A stretch of 64,000 bases of DNA from Boesenbergia rotunda (taxonomy: Eukaryota > Streptophyta > Magnoliopsida > Zingiberales > Zingiberaceae). Of the stretch, positions 24,208 to 39,200 are shown piece by piece; position 1 is the stretch's first letter; every line of letters begins with the position of its first letter. Under the pieces are notes generated by a model. The model made no database searches. It saw nothing but the letters and a program-made list of their open reading frames with translations, and had not been told where the DNA came from. Made by a program: the position numbers and the translations under genes. The stretch is taken from assembly GCA_024364735.1 (NCBI GenBank), contig JAGFNQ010009998.1, positions 1 to 64,000 on the forward strand, read 5' to 3'.

Positions 24208-27200
24208 ATGGGGAGGGGAAGGGTGCAGCTGAAGCGGATCGAGAACAAGATCAGCCGGCAAGTGACCTTCTCCAAGCGACGCTCCGGGTTGCTCAAGAAG
24301 GCGCACGAGATCTCCGTCCTCTGCGACGCGGAGGTCGCTGTCATCGTCTTCTCCTCCAAAGGCAGGCTCTACGAGTACTCCACCGACTCCAGGTGCGTCG
24401 CGTCGCGCCGCGTTCCGCCATTCGCCGCTTTCACGCTCATTTATGCTGTTTTATCTACGAAAAAAAATTGAGCTTTCCGGCTTTTTCGCGCTGCTTCTTT
24501 ATGTTTGAAATACCAAAAGAGTATTTTTTTTTTTTCCTGATCTTGGGCTGGAGCTGGATGCTTCTCCTATTCGGAGTTTAACTTCTAGCCAAAAGGAGAT
24601 GCATGCTTAGGGTTGTCTTTATTGATACCAAACAAGAAAAGGTTCTTTGTCTTCGAGTTAAATCTAGGGTTTTCGTTGCTTTCATGAATTTTTATTTTTA
24701 GGTTTGATGTGAAAGCTAACAATTTCGAGGGTCAGGAAACCACGAAATTTGAAATTGCATAATACAACTTTTTCTTCACCTTAATTACGGCGTCGGAAGC
24801 AAATCGTACGTTTCATTTTCTCCTTTTCATAGATGATAATCTAATCATCTTAATTTTTTTTTCTCTTTATTCATCCTGCTTTAGATGACTGGGTTCAACA
24901 AACTTTAGTACCTGAAGTTTAAAATCCATTCGACACTTCAAGATTGCGTTTCTCGTTTAAATGATCAGCGAATCTTTCGAATAATATCATTATTTCATTT
25001 GCTAAGTACTCTCAATTTTATAATCTAAATGTTTTCCTCTGAAGTACTTTGATTATTTATAATATTAAGCAATCTTTACTTCTCAAAAGGCAGGCATCGT
25101 CTTTACTCATCGTACTATAAAAGTCGCAACAGGCCTAGAGTCTTTCTCATTTTTTCTTTTGTTAAAGAAAAAGTAATTTAGAATCTGTCTATTTAATCCT
25201 TTGTTCTACTTACATCATTCTTTGATTTAGTATCTTCAACCTCGTTGACAAGTCTGAGATTTCTCTTGGTTACATAATCTCTTACAACGACTAATCAATA
25301 TTGGTTTTACTTAATTCAAGAGTTCTCAATATTGTTTTTTGAGTTTTTTTTGTCCCGATGTGTGGTAGCATATTTAAGTGGATGTGTTCTCTCTTCCTAC
25401 TAGGCTACTACATCTCAATGAGGTACAATGTGATTCATTTTATTGCTGTTCTTAGGCTGGTAAGCTTGATCATAAATTTCTCTTTTAAAATGGACAACTT
25501 GAAATAATTGTCAGACTCAAAAACATGACATATAACAATGATATATTCTGATGAATTGTAGTTTTTGTTAACATTTGTAGCCTACTTGGAATATTTTTGT
25601 TGATTAATAAGATATATATAGGGAGAGAAGGTTATCTATAACCACCAATCTAGTGTTCCATGAGAAAAACAAAATAAGAGATCGATTATCACTTCATCAA
25701 AGAGATATCCAATGAAATTGTCACCTCATTTACCATTTCTAATGAAGAACTACTAGACTTGCTGATCAAAGCCTCAAGAAAACCTTAATTAAAATTAAGT
25801 ATATTTGTAATAAATTGAGTCTCTATCATGTATTTGGACATAAATTGAGTCTCCACCATGACCATGAAAACATTTCTATTTAATAAGGAGGCCTACTAGA
25901 GCTATGCTTAAATCCTCAAACATGTCGATCTCATGATTCAAAAATTAAAAAATTTCTATGTAAAAGATGATTAAACAAAAAAGGAACTCAAAGATTAACA
26001 TATTACTAAGTAAAAGATGATTCATAGAAGAGAGATTGATGTCATTTTTAAAGGTCTAACTATTACCATCCAATTAATCAAAGTTATGAAACTTACTTGG
26101 TTATAGCGTATTATTTCATCCCAAATTCAAAGCTTTACAGCTATTGAATACAAGACGTACAGTATGTAGCAGCTGTTAACATAGGCACCATACATTATAG
26201 TTTCCCGTAACAAGTGCACAGAGAATTAAAGCACCCATGGTTTCTGTGCACATTCCCTTGGTGGAAAAAGTTACTTCACCTACATTTTTTATTTCTCTAG
26301 AATGATAAGTATTTGGTATAGGTAAACTTGAGAGAGGAACGTGGATATATTAATATTCTTATAGATGTATACTCGATGTTTAGCATACGGCCCATAAAAA
26401 TCAACATTACATGTTTATATTTCACAAGACATCTTGCCATAAAGGTCGATGAGTTTGAGTTAGCCATGATTTTGTTCGAATTATAAATAGATTGATCTGT
26501 AAAATTTTGCTTGAAGCAGGAAACAAAGCAAGAAAATCAATAGGAAAAACTGAATAGGAACACATTAATTAATCATGATATATAATGCAAATTGTTAAGT
26601 TGTTCATCAACTAAATACAATAGATCTTACTACTCATACATGATACAACATGCACTAATCCACTTAGTGACGTCAGTACATACACACAACAAAATCCAAC
26701 TGTGTACCCGTGGATCACCATTCACCAACTCATGCTTTGATGATAGTCTATGTTTTTGCCTCTCAGTATACCTCCCTCGTGATGGCCGGGGTGGGCTGAC
26801 GGGGGCACGAGGGGTGAGCGTAATTGTCATTTACCCAATGATAGTCTAGGTTAGCTAATCAATCAAACAATTGGTCAGTTTCGGTTTCACCATATATTCC
26901 CAACAATGCTCAATTCATAGATGCAATGCTTGTGCTGGCATGAAATTGAATGCAAACCTCACACACAAATGAACCAGATAAGAATGCAGGACCATTGAGT
27001 TTACCCTACACCCGGATGCTACATATTTGGACAGTATGCCATCTGAGGCATCAATAATTTTAAGTGTTTCATCCAACACCGAATCACCACTTATTGAGTG
27101 TGCTACTAATCTAATGCTGGCATCCATAAAATTAAGCCGTTTTGAAGGCCCTCAACTCGATGCACTAGAGGCTCATAAGATTTTTTTTTATAATGGATAA

Positions 27201-30200
27201 ATCTATAAGAACTTGCATTCCTATGCTTACGAATCCAATGGTTGCCAACCCAAAGAATTGCTTTCCATATCTATTTCTTTTCCTTGCGCTTAGAACTCTA
27301 TTGAAAAAAAAATGATGAACCAGGCAGCAAACAAATTGAACCTGGGGTGACCGATCTGGCCCCACGAAAGTTTCCCACCGGTCATCAGGGTAAATCGGGA
27401 AGTGCTCGCGATGGGCAGTCTAGAAGCCCAGCGTCTTAGGGTTCGCGCCCCATTTGGAGGAAAAATTCCTGCAAAATGCGCCGTAGCTGGGGATCGAACC
27501 GTGGATGCCTGGGTTAACAACTAGTTACCCTACCGCTGCACCATAGCCCCGGGGGCGCTTAGAACTCTATTGAAAATGATGAACCAGGCAGTAGACAAAT
27601 TGAACCTGGGGTGACCAGCCCAGCCCCACGGAAGTTTCCCACCGGTCACCAGGGTAAATCGGGAAGCGCTCGCGGTGGGGAGTCTAGAAGCCCAACGTCC
27701 AAGGGTTCGCGCCCCATTTGGAGAAAAAATTCCTGCAAAATGCGTTATAACTGGGGATCAAACCGCGGATGTCTGGGGTAACGACTAGTTACCCTACCGC
27801 TGCACCATAGCCCCGGGCACTTAGAACTCTATTGAAAAATGATGAACCAGACAGCAGACAAATTGAACCTGGGGTGACCGGCCCGGCCCCACGAAAGTTT
27901 CCCACCGGTCACCAGTGTAAATCGGGAAGCGCTCGCGGTGGGCAGTCTAGAAGCCCAGCGTCCCAGGGTTCACGCCCCATTTGGAGGAAAAATTTCTGCA
28001 AAATGCGCCATAGTTAGGGATCGAACCGCGGACGCCTGGGTTAATAATTAGTTACCCTACCGCTGCACCATAGCCCCGGGGGCACTTAGAACTCTATTGA
28101 GCTTACATGAGAGATGTCAATTGACACTAGAAATGAAATCGTGTTGATTAATGATTATAGTTATAAAGTATATGGTGATACACCAAATTATCCTCTTGTC
28201 TCTATAACTTTATAATCTCATAAATAATCTTAAAGAGTCATCTACTAATTTTATTGAGTTAGTGAGAAAATTTAATTATAGTATTTATTTATTGAACTTC
28301 TCACGCATAGAGTATTTGCTTCCCTACTAAGAAACATTCGAGTCTCTCCATTCTTACATAAGAATTTTGTCCAAAGGATACACTCCTATCTTGGTGTCGA
28401 CACTCTCTTCTTTACTACTAGCATTTATAAACACCAAAATTACTTGATAATGCTTTGGTCTTATGATCAGTCATTATATTTCTTAATCATTACAAGAGAT
28501 GACTGGAAGAGGAAGTCAATGCCCATTTCCTTGCGGAAGCTGAGTGTAATGAATATGCATTTATTCTTAATTTTTTCAAAGCGATTTCCAAAATAGATAA
28601 CAAATGAAGTTTGTTCCTTGAAGATCAAAACTAGGATGGTGTTGCAACAATTGGAAAAGACACTAAAGGAAGATATTAACAACTCATTAAGAGTTAAGTT
28701 CGCCATATATGATGGGGAATAATGCAGGGATAACACTTTCTAAATTTTAAAATTATTTAAAAAATGGTACGAGTAAAGTTTTATTTCAATTATCAATCAT
28801 TGGAACCAAGTAAATTGAGTGGTTATTTTAGGGGCATAATTTGGTTTACAAAATGGATTATTTATTTATCAAGTTTTATTAGGTATATGTTATTTATTTC
28901 CAAGTTTATAGGAGGTGATCCATCCTGTAATGTAATCAAGATTACATTACAAGTTGGATTCCTTTATTTGGAATAATTTTAAAATTGTAATGTAATAGAA
29001 TCTCGATTACACAAATGGTTCAAGATTTGTAATCTCAATTATAAAACTAAAACGATGTAATCCGATTACATTCTCTATCCTCTATTCCCGAAACCTATTG
29101 GCAGAACCCTCCGCGGCCATGGCCTCGCCGGCCGGCCGGGTCGCCGGTCGCCAGTCGGTCGCCGGTTGCCGGTCGCCGGTCCCCGATCACTGGCCGGTCG
29201 GCCGGGTCGTCGGTCGCCGACCGACCGGCGGCGGTCATCGGTTGTCGGCCGATCGACGACGGTCATCAGTCGTCGGTCGCCAACCGTGGTCGTCGATCAT
29301 CGTTGTCGGTCCTCAACCGCCAAACTTTGATTATATTACAGAATAGATTACCCCTCACCAAACGCAGCCTATGGTTATCAAAGATTATATATAACTTGTT
29401 ACCAAACATAGTAATGCAATCTTGATTATATTACATTACATTACAAACTTGATTATATTACATACTCGATTACATTACCCCTTACCAAACACAGCCTTAG
29501 TGGCAATGGCGAAACGCTCGCCCTCATCGCCCCCGTCAGCTCGCCTCAGGACCTACATAGAGGTGGTAAATCACGATGACTGAGAAGGTAAGAAGTTAGG
29601 GGAGAGGGGAGATTTTTTATACATTGTCTTTATTTGCTCTATCACAGATAAAACTTAACTAGAATCATGTAAATATTGCCAAAAGTAACATATGACATCA
29701 ATTGATAATAGACGATATCTGTAATACAAGATGTCATTTTTGCAATTCATAACCATTATATCATATAGCAATAATTTTACCGATGCACTAAAGCTCCTCT
29801 TTATTTTTAAATATGCAAATAGACCCTATTGTTTCTTTCAAAACATTATGAAGATTAATTTACCAATGATAAATTAGAATTTTATTTCGAGTATTGTGAA
29901 TACAGAATATTCAAAATTGAATTTCATTAATGCTTTTGTTGAGTGCCAAATTGTAATTAGAATTTGATACAATTATATAAATCTCAAAGATGTAAATGTA
30001 GAAATAACCCAAATGTAGAAACAACCATCTATTTTGTGATACGAGGGGTCTACATGAAGAAATAACCCAAATAATTCTCCACTTTAACTTGGCATCCCCA
30101 CATCCTTTGCTTTCTCTTATATTACTAACTTTAAATATACATTTATAGGTATACATATAATCTTGTTCCGTGATAGACAAATATTCTTATTTGTAAAGAT

Positions 30201-33200
30201 TTTTTTTATAAATTATATTTTAAAGATAGAATATATGAAATTAAGTTAGTAGTATTAGACGAAGTAAAATAATTATTAAATTAGAAGATGCTAAGTTACT
30301 TATAACCTTGAACATTAAGTATCTAAGAGTTTTTGTAGAATGATGAAGGAGTTAAAACATATATTTTACATAAGAATAAATAGAATAATTGAAATGGAAG
30401 AGAGATACAAGTATACTCTGTTATCGTAAGGTACCTTTAAAACTTAAAAGGAAGTTTTACAAAATTGTAATTAAACTTGTTATGTTATGTAAAATTGAAT
30501 GTTAGTATATGAAGTAAGTACATAAGCAAAATGGGAGTCCAGGAAATGAGAATATTAAAGTGAATACGAGGACATAAGAGGATGATTAAATAAAAAATGA
30601 GAATATTAGAGAGAAAATCGAGGTTGCGTCTATTGTAAGAAAAATTCAAGAGAATTTAAAATAATATGAATATGTACTCAGGCATCTAATAAATTTCTTA
30701 TTAGACGATGTGAGACAATGACAAATGCACACATAAATAGAGGAAGAGGAAGACTAAAAAAACTTAGTTAACAATGATAAAATAAGATAAAATTTATTTA
30801 AATATAGATAAGGTTATAGTAAAAGATCGAGCCTAATAGTGTAGGAGAATCTATATAGTCAACTCCACTTAGTAGCATTAAGACTTCTTGTTGTTATTGA
30901 ATAATTTTATTACTTTATGTGGAAGAATGCACATCTCCCATTATTTGTTTCTAAATTTTACTAGTGATTAATTGAAATGATATTTAAAAATCTTATTTTG
31001 AATAAGTTCTAGGAATCTGAAACCACACTCCTATAATTTGGACAACCTAATTACATAAGTGCTAATTCTGTTATGATTTGCTAAGTTTCTTGTGCAGTAT
31101 GGAAAAGATTCTGGAACGTTATGAGCAATATTGCTATGCAGAAAAGGCACTTGCATCATCTGAACTTGAATGTCAGGTTAGTAAGAACACTTGTTATCCA
31201 TTCATCATATAGAATTTGGTACACTTGCAAACCATAGGAACTAATTAGTTCTGTTCTTATATGCATGCACGTGAATTTGGTGTCTTTCTATAATCTTGAA
31301 TTTAGGATTCCAACTGTATCTTACTAGATTAAATTCATGCTAGCAATTTCACAGAATACTGATCTTTTGTCATTCTCCAAATGCCCACATTAAGAAACAA
31401 TTTTAAGCTTTATATTTTAGGTCATAAATTGGTTTCAGTATCTGAATCAGTGATGCTCCTCTGCCTAGCTAGTTTCTCTCCATTATACTTCTCACAGGCA
31501 TTGCAGTGGGCATGTTAAAATTTAGTTAAGTGAAAACACTTGATACTTCGTTGAAACCGTTTTCTCCTATTAAATTAAAGAGGTTCATGCTCTTTGGCTG
31601 GTCTCACCTCATCATAGCTGCTTACTAGAGATCGAAAACTCCAATGAGTCGAACACCCTCACTTCACAAGAAACTAGGAAAAAAAGCAGTTGCTTAGATT
31701 TTTATCCTAAAAAGCTAAGGACAAAAAGGCCTTGGATCCTCTTGCAATACCATATATAATAGTGAATATTTTGTGGTTGAAGTTAGAGAGAAATTGCGAA
31801 GAAAACAAGGCATGAGAAATCGAGAAATCGACAAATGAAGAGAAATCACCGTCTTTAGATTTTATCGAAACAATGAGTTTTATTCAATAATAAAAGATCA
31901 TCCCTAAAACAACTAAATGGATGTTTAAATAGACCCTTGAATCATAAAATAACTTACAAAAAAACAAAAATACCCTAAATATCAAAATTATCAAAAATAA
32001 TAAACTATGTTCAGAGCCTCCAAAAGATCCTAAATTATTTTTTTACCCACAACTTGGTTGGTTATGCGTTCCATCTTCTAACAAATATAAATCTTTTAAC
32101 GAGCTTCGATTCGCACCATAAATAGCTTCATCCTCCTGATATCTAAATCAAAAGTTATGTCTCGTTGAAGCTCGACTCCTCCTGTATCAGTCACCTCCTA
32201 TTCATGCTCGAGTTTAGAATAGTAGTCCCCACGGGGATCCGGAGTGGTTAGTGCATAGGGGTGTTGTCCAAGAGGTCCTGGGTTCGAGTCGCGCGAGGCG
32301 CACTGGATTAAAACTCTGGGCGTTTGATGTATCAATTCTCGGCCCAACTTATACTAATTATTCCGGGGACCGTGATTTACCTCCCTCGTGATGACCTTGG
32401 GATGGGTGCAGTGGGGCGCTGGGGGCGAGCGATTTTACCTTTTTGTCTCGAGTTTAGAATAGTAACATCAAATGATAACCCAGGAGGAAAATCCTCTGAC
32501 ATCAAGTTGACAAAATCTCCTAGCATCTGTTACCTCCAAAAGTATTTTGGATCAAGGTAACTAAAACTTCCCTTCACTATGGTGTTGACATGAGTGTAGT
32601 CCATTGGCCAGCCAATTTTTGAAAGTTCAAAATTTGAAACTTTGGTGACCCAATCTACATCTAACAATATGGTTGTGGTCTTCACATCTTAGTGTATGAT
32701 ATTATATGTCGTGCTTAGGCCTAACCATGGGCCAAGTCTGAATCGGATCCAACCCGAGCCAGTAACCGAGTTAACAGGCAGGGTACTCGTTAACCCGATT
32801 CTTTGTCAGAAATCATAACCGACCCGACCCCTGCCGATTTTATTTTTTTTATATGGATGAAAATTTATTTAGACTTGAACCTTTATCTCTTATGAAAGAG
32901 ACTAGTATCCTAACCAACTAGGTTATAACATATTGACTATATGTTATTTAATTATTTAATAACTAATTAATATTTTTTTTTTGCTATACCATTATTTTTA
33001 ATGGTTGAAAGAAAAATCTGAATAGTTTATTTATACTAATGTGATTTAAAATATAGAGGGAAGGAGTAAAAACAATTTCAAATATTAGACAATTCTGTTG
33101 GGACTGGTAGGAGAGCTAGAGGGGGGGTGATTAGTTCCGATTTTCTTGTAGATGATTTGTTGCCGCGGAAGACTTCAAGCAATGTTAACACTTCTATTTT

Positions 33201-36200
33201 ACTTGGTATCCACCTCCTTCAGGTGACTAATCCAAGGGTCCACTCTCCTCACTCTCTCATACACTATGAAAGATCTCCTTCTTGAGATGGAGAAACCTCT
33301 TACAAACTTACAAGAAGATACAACAAGAAGTTAAGCAAATACAAAATGAAATCTTACAAGATTTACAAAGTTAAGCTCAAGCTTTGCTTTCCTTGCTATC
33401 TTCAAGCTTGTTATCGCTTTAGAGCTTTGGAAGTGCAGCAACACTAAGCCCCAAAGCCTCTCTTGAAATGGCGTGGAAGAAGGAGGAGAGTTGTCAAAGA
33501 ATTACCGAAGAGCTGCCGAGAGAATCTGCGTGAAAACTCTTTATACCCGACGCCTAGGGTTTCCTAATCGATTACCCAATCGATTACCACGTCAAATATA
33601 GTCGTTCAACGACTAGTTTTCGAACCGTAATCGATTAGCCAATCGATTACGAGTGTCCTGAATCGATTCAGCAATCGATTCAGAGCCTCTCTATTCTCTC
33701 GCGCAAACCTCAGTGATCGATCACTCTGATCGATCAAAGCCTTCCTTGATCGATCACCTAATCGATCAAGAAAGCTTCTGTTCTCTCGCAAACCTTAGTG
33801 ATCGATCACCTGATCAATCAAAGCCTTCCTTGATCGATCACCGAATCGATCAAGGAAGCTTCTGATCGCGAGAAGCCAACTCACTGCAACTTACTTGACC
33901 GATCACCCTGATCGGTCACCTGACCGATCAGGATGTGCCCTGATCGGTCTGGTGACCGATCAGGTCACTCCCTGACCGATCAGGAGCCTTCCTGATCGGT
34001 CGGGATGAGCAGTGCCGCGAAACTTTGATCGGTCAAGCGTTCAATCTAATTTCTTACAGAACCCTCACAGAAACCTACTGATCTCTCTCTGATCGTTCAC
34101 CAGAACGATCAGAGGCCAAGCAGAACCTTTCTGTTCTCTCCCTGATCGATCACCAGACCAATCAGACTTCTCTGGATCGGTCACCAGACCGATCCACAAC
34201 AGGGAGTTCGTGCCAAACCCCTGATCGGTCTCCAGATCGATCAAGCCTCAACCAATTCAACCCTAAGTCCAGAGAACAGGCTCCCTAGCCTTCTCTGACT
34301 CGTGCTCAGTCCCCCGGACCAAGACTCCATGCCCAACTTCACTCACCGGGACTTCACCTAGTCCCACTAGGTATGCCTAGTCCCACTAGGTCTTTTCCTA
34401 TGCCAGCGTGCGATCTCCCCGATCCACCTGGACTTCACCTAGTCCCACTAGGTGTGCCTAGTCCCACTAAGTCTTTTCCCATGCCAGCATGCGATCTCCC
34501 CGATCCACCTAGACTTCACCTAGTCCCACTAGGTGTGCCTAGTCCCACTAGGTCTTTTCCCATGCCAGCATGCGATCTCCCCGATCCACCTAGACTTCAC
34601 CTAGTCCCACTAGGTGTGCCTAGTCCCACTAGGTCTCCCACTTAACATCATACAACATTCAAACATCATTATCAAACATCGAAACATCCAACCTTAAGCT
34701 TGCCAAGCTTATCAGACATAAGCTCACCCGAGCCTAGTCAAACTAGGTCAACCCTGACCTACAAAGATTGCACCAACAATCTCCCCCTTTTTGATATTTG
34801 ACAATATGTTTGAGAAAGACTAATCTCTATTAGCCTTTCAATCTTCTCCCCCATTGACACACATCAAAAACTCTCCCCAAGAGTCTATATGGTCAAAGGC
34901 ATGCCCAATGAAAGTCTCATACCTTCCATTTAAACACAAACTCATTGTTGATGAAGATTTCCAATCTTCATCCTTTCTCTTAACAAAAATTAATAAACAC
35001 ATGCTTTTAAGGAAGACCTCCCCCTCAAAACATGATCTACACCTATATCATTGCACCAACAATGATTTTTGAGTTCATAAAACTTTAGAAAATCTCAACT
35101 TGAGGTTAGGAGATTTTGATATTCAAAACTTAAATCAAAACCTCTCATTAGCCCTATAGTTTTCACCAAACCATCTCCCCTTTTAATTTCATACTGAAAT
35201 TTACTCAAATATACTTATAAAAGTATTCCAAAGGGCTAGGGATTGGTGGGTTACTCAAAATTAGGTTATCAGACTGAAAACAGACAGTTTCAGTCTCTTC
35301 AATCGATTGGTGTTGGGAACCAATCGATTAAGTCATGCCTTAATCGATCAACTGATCGATTACGGCTGACTGTAATCGATCAACGGATCGATTACGCAAG
35401 CTTCTGTGCTCGCAGAAAGGATCTACCAATCGATTGGCTACTGTCCTAATCGATCACCTGATCGATTTGGAGTTCTGATTTCTGAAAACAATTTCAGATT
35501 AAACTTCAGAAACTCCTAAATAATTCTATAAAATTCGTAAAATCTTGAAATTTTGTGTAGACATTATTTATGACACTTACTATCAAGGAAAAATAGTTTT
35601 ATATGAAAATACCTTTCTTTTCCAAAGATTGGCACAGAATTTGAAACTATTGAGATATTTCAATGTTTCACTCCATTTATATCCAATTCATCAATGATGA
35701 GTTCTATCAAAGGATAGTCTTCACCAAGGTTTTCCAATATAGTTTTGAAATATTTTTCAAAAATAATTTCCAACCATGTTCCTTGGGCTAAATGGACATG
35801 ACTTGTACATTAGTTTTCCCAATGATTGGAGTTCATTTATATTCATGTTTTGATGAACCTAAAATTCAATAGCTTGAGCTTTGATCATCATCCTAACATC
35901 TCACTTGTTTCTAAGGTATCTCAAAAACACACACAAGTCAACTTATTGTCTTGGTGAGATGTGGAAGTCATGTTCTCCCTAAACTAAGGGTTCATGCATT
36001 TCTACCTAGACATTTTAAACTTTGATCATTCACCTAGAATGTCAATTAATGTCAATGTCCTTAATTTCAATAATAATTAAACTAATGCATGATAATGACT
36101 ATGACATGCATCATATGAGAATTTACACAATATTATAACTAGATGATGCATGTATGACATGACATGTAATATTTTTATAATGAAATATGAATGATGAATC

Positions 36201-39200
36201 ATGATGTCATGGCATGTGATAAGACATACAAAACATGGCATAGTAGCTCAAAAGAAAAATACCTAGATTTCCTATCTAAGTATCAATAACTCATCGCTAA
36301 GCTATTGATAATCTTAATTTTCCCCCTAATTTCCAAGATAATACCAAAACTCCCCAACTTGGCCTATCTTTGGATTCTAACCTAGTTATGCCAACTTTAT
36401 TAAGTTCAATTAAAAAAATATAGTTTGGCACAAATTTTACTCCTCCTAGAGTAAGCAATTGACTCCTTCATTTTCAAGGATAGTAACTCCTTGAAAATGT
36501 CCTAAAGTGCCAACTTCATCAAGGTTAGGTTAACTACCCTTCCAATTTGAGTTGACACTCCCTAAACCTATCTAGGGTGTGGCGAACACACTCTTAGGTA
36601 CCCAAAACCTATTGGTACTTCTTGGGTGTTCTAGGTATTCATTAGGGATAACCTCCCTTGATACCTTTCTAATAACCTTTCTAGACTTCTCCGAAGCCTT
36701 GGTCATTTTGATCTTGTCTTGGTTAACCCTAGGGATGGCTTCCCTTGTGACCTTGACTTGACTCCTTGACCTAGATTGAGTTCCATACCTATATGGAACT
36801 CTATGATAGGATGGACCATCATCCTTAGTTTTAGGTTTGTACCCCAAACCTTTCTTGCTCCTAGAGGGTCCTTGATTTTCTAACTCTAGGTTTTGAGATT
36901 TCGATCCCTTAAATAGATTTTCTATTCTTTTGAGGGATTTTTCTAATATCTCAAGTTTTGACCTCAAAACTTGATTTTCAATCATTACTTTCTCAAGGCT
37001 TGGTTTTCTAAAATTGCCTTGGTGATTTTTCTTTTTAGCCTTGTTTTGGGTAGGTCTACCTTGGAAATTTCTAATTTGTTCCCTATCCTTAGATGAGATG
37101 GTCCTAGCATGAAAAGCTCTATAGTGTTTTTTAGATTTTTCATGCCTCCTATTTTCATGATAAATAGCATTAAAATGATAATAATTTTTCTTAGCATGCA
37201 TATTATCATGATTTAAGTAAGTACCATTACTTAATGGTACCTTAGTCTTGACCTTGGAGGCTCCCCCTTGATTTGAGCTCCTCCTTTTTGCCTTGGTCGG
37301 ATTCTTCCCCTTTGGACATTGGTTTCGATAATGTCCCTTTTGCTTGCATGAGAAGCACACAATGTGCTTCTTATCCTTCTTTGCCACGGGGCCGACCTCC
37401 TTTGGCTTCTCCTTGGTCTCGGGTGCCACTAGCACCTTCTTCTTGATCAATTTTGGACACTTACTCTTATAGTGCCCTTTTTCCCTACACTCAAAGCAAA
37501 TGATTTGATCTTTATTTTTACAAATTGAAATATTTATATCTTTGCTTGTAGGGGTGTCACATGACCCTTCACTCGATCCGGAGGTAGAAGCTTCTTCTTT
37601 TTCCGGAGTTAATGATCTTTGCTCCCCCTCAATCCTAGAGGTAGAGACTTCTTGAACTTCATCTTCGGATGTTGAGCATCTCTCAACTTCCGAATTTTCT
37701 TCCTTCGATGAATCTCCCTCTTCGGATTTGTCTTGATTTGGTACAGTGAAGGGATCTTCATGAAGCTTTGCCAATTTGCTCCAAAGCTCTTTGGCATCTT
37801 TGAATTCTCCAAGCTTGTCCAAGATGTTGCTCGGCAAAAGATTGACCAATAACTTGGTCACTTTGTCGTTGGCCTCGCATCTCTTGATTTGCTCCTCATT
37901 CCATTTGCTTTTCTTGAGGAACTTTCCTTTGGTGCTTGTTGGAGCCTCAAAACCCTCTATTAGAGCAAACCATTGCTCTATCTCCATCATGAAGTAATTT
38001 TCGATCTTTGACTTCCAAAGATCAAAATTTGTCTTGTCAAATGGTGGAGGTGACCGAGTGTCGTAGCTAAACTCCATTTTTGAAGTTGAACCCTCTTGAT
38101 GATGACTTCTTGAAATTAGGGTTTCTTCCAACTTCTTCTTCTTCCTCTAGCTCTTGCCCTCTTGGTGATGAGTCCAAAAAAGAGCAACCTCGCTCTGATA
38201 CCACTTGTTGGGACCGGTAGGAGAGCTAGAGGGGAGGGTGATTAGCTCCGATTTGCTTGTAGATGATTTGTTGCTGTGGATGACTTCAAGCAATGCTAAC
38301 ACTTCTATTTTACTTGGTATCCACCTCCTTCAGGTGACTAATCCAAGGGTCCACTCTCTTCACTCTCTCATACACTATGAAAGATCTCTTTCTTGAGGTG
38401 GAGAAACCTCTTACAAGCTTACAAGAAGATACAACAAGAAGTTAAGCAAATACAAAATGAAATCTTACAAGATTTACAAAGTTAAGCTCAAGCTTTGCTT
38501 TCCTTGCTATCTTCAAGCTTGTTATCGCCTTTAGAGCTTTGGAAGTGCAGCAACACTAAGCCCCAAAGCCTCTCTTGAAATGGCGTGGAAGAAGAAGGAG
38601 AGTTGTCGAAGAACTGCCGAAGAGCTGCCGAGAGAATCTGCGTGAAAACTCTTTATACCCGACGCCTAGGGTTTCCTAATCGATTACCCAATCGATTACC
38701 ACGTCAAATATAGTCGTTCAACGGCTAGTTTTCGAACCGTAATCGATTAGCCAATCGATTACGAGTGTCCTGAATCGATTCAGCAATCGATTCAGAGCCT
38801 CTCTGTTCTCTCGCGCAAACCTCAGTGATCGATCACTCTGATCGATCAAAGCCTTCCTTGATCGATCACCTAATCGATCAAGGAAGCTTCTGTTCTCTCG
38901 CAAACCTTAGTGATCGATCAAAGCCTTCCTTGAACGATCACCGAATCGATCAAGGAAGCTTCTGATCGCGAGAAGCCAACTCACTGCAACTTACTGGACC
39001 GATCACCCTGATCGGTCTACCTATAACCTGATCGGTCACCTGACCGATCAGGATGTGCCCTGATCAGTCTGGTGATCGATCAGGTCACTCCCTGACCGAT
39101 CAGGAGCCTTCCTGATCGGTCGGGATGAGCAGTGTCGCGACACTTTGATTAGTCAAGCGTCCGATCCAATTTCTTACAGAACCCTCACAGAAACCTACTG

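Noticed and set aside
23602..24306. A 234-codon open frame antisense to FUL exon 1 and its promoter
   Set aside because: It overlaps the MADS domain on the opposite strand and its composition is that of a GC-rich shadow; no family motif is present.
29075..29346. GC-rich open frames on both strands
   Set aside because: They translate the minisatellite and lack non-repeat sequence.
32239..32291. A possible tRNA gene with A and B boxes
   Set aside because: It lacks a cloverleaf acceptor pairing, is followed by a SINE body, and is flanked by an 18-bp target duplication, so it is a SINE head.
34373..34645. A 90-codon open frame with repeated PSPTRSFPMPACDLPD text
   Set aside because: It is a translation of the 81-bp LTR tandem array and recurs in the other LTR at 39,493-39,723.
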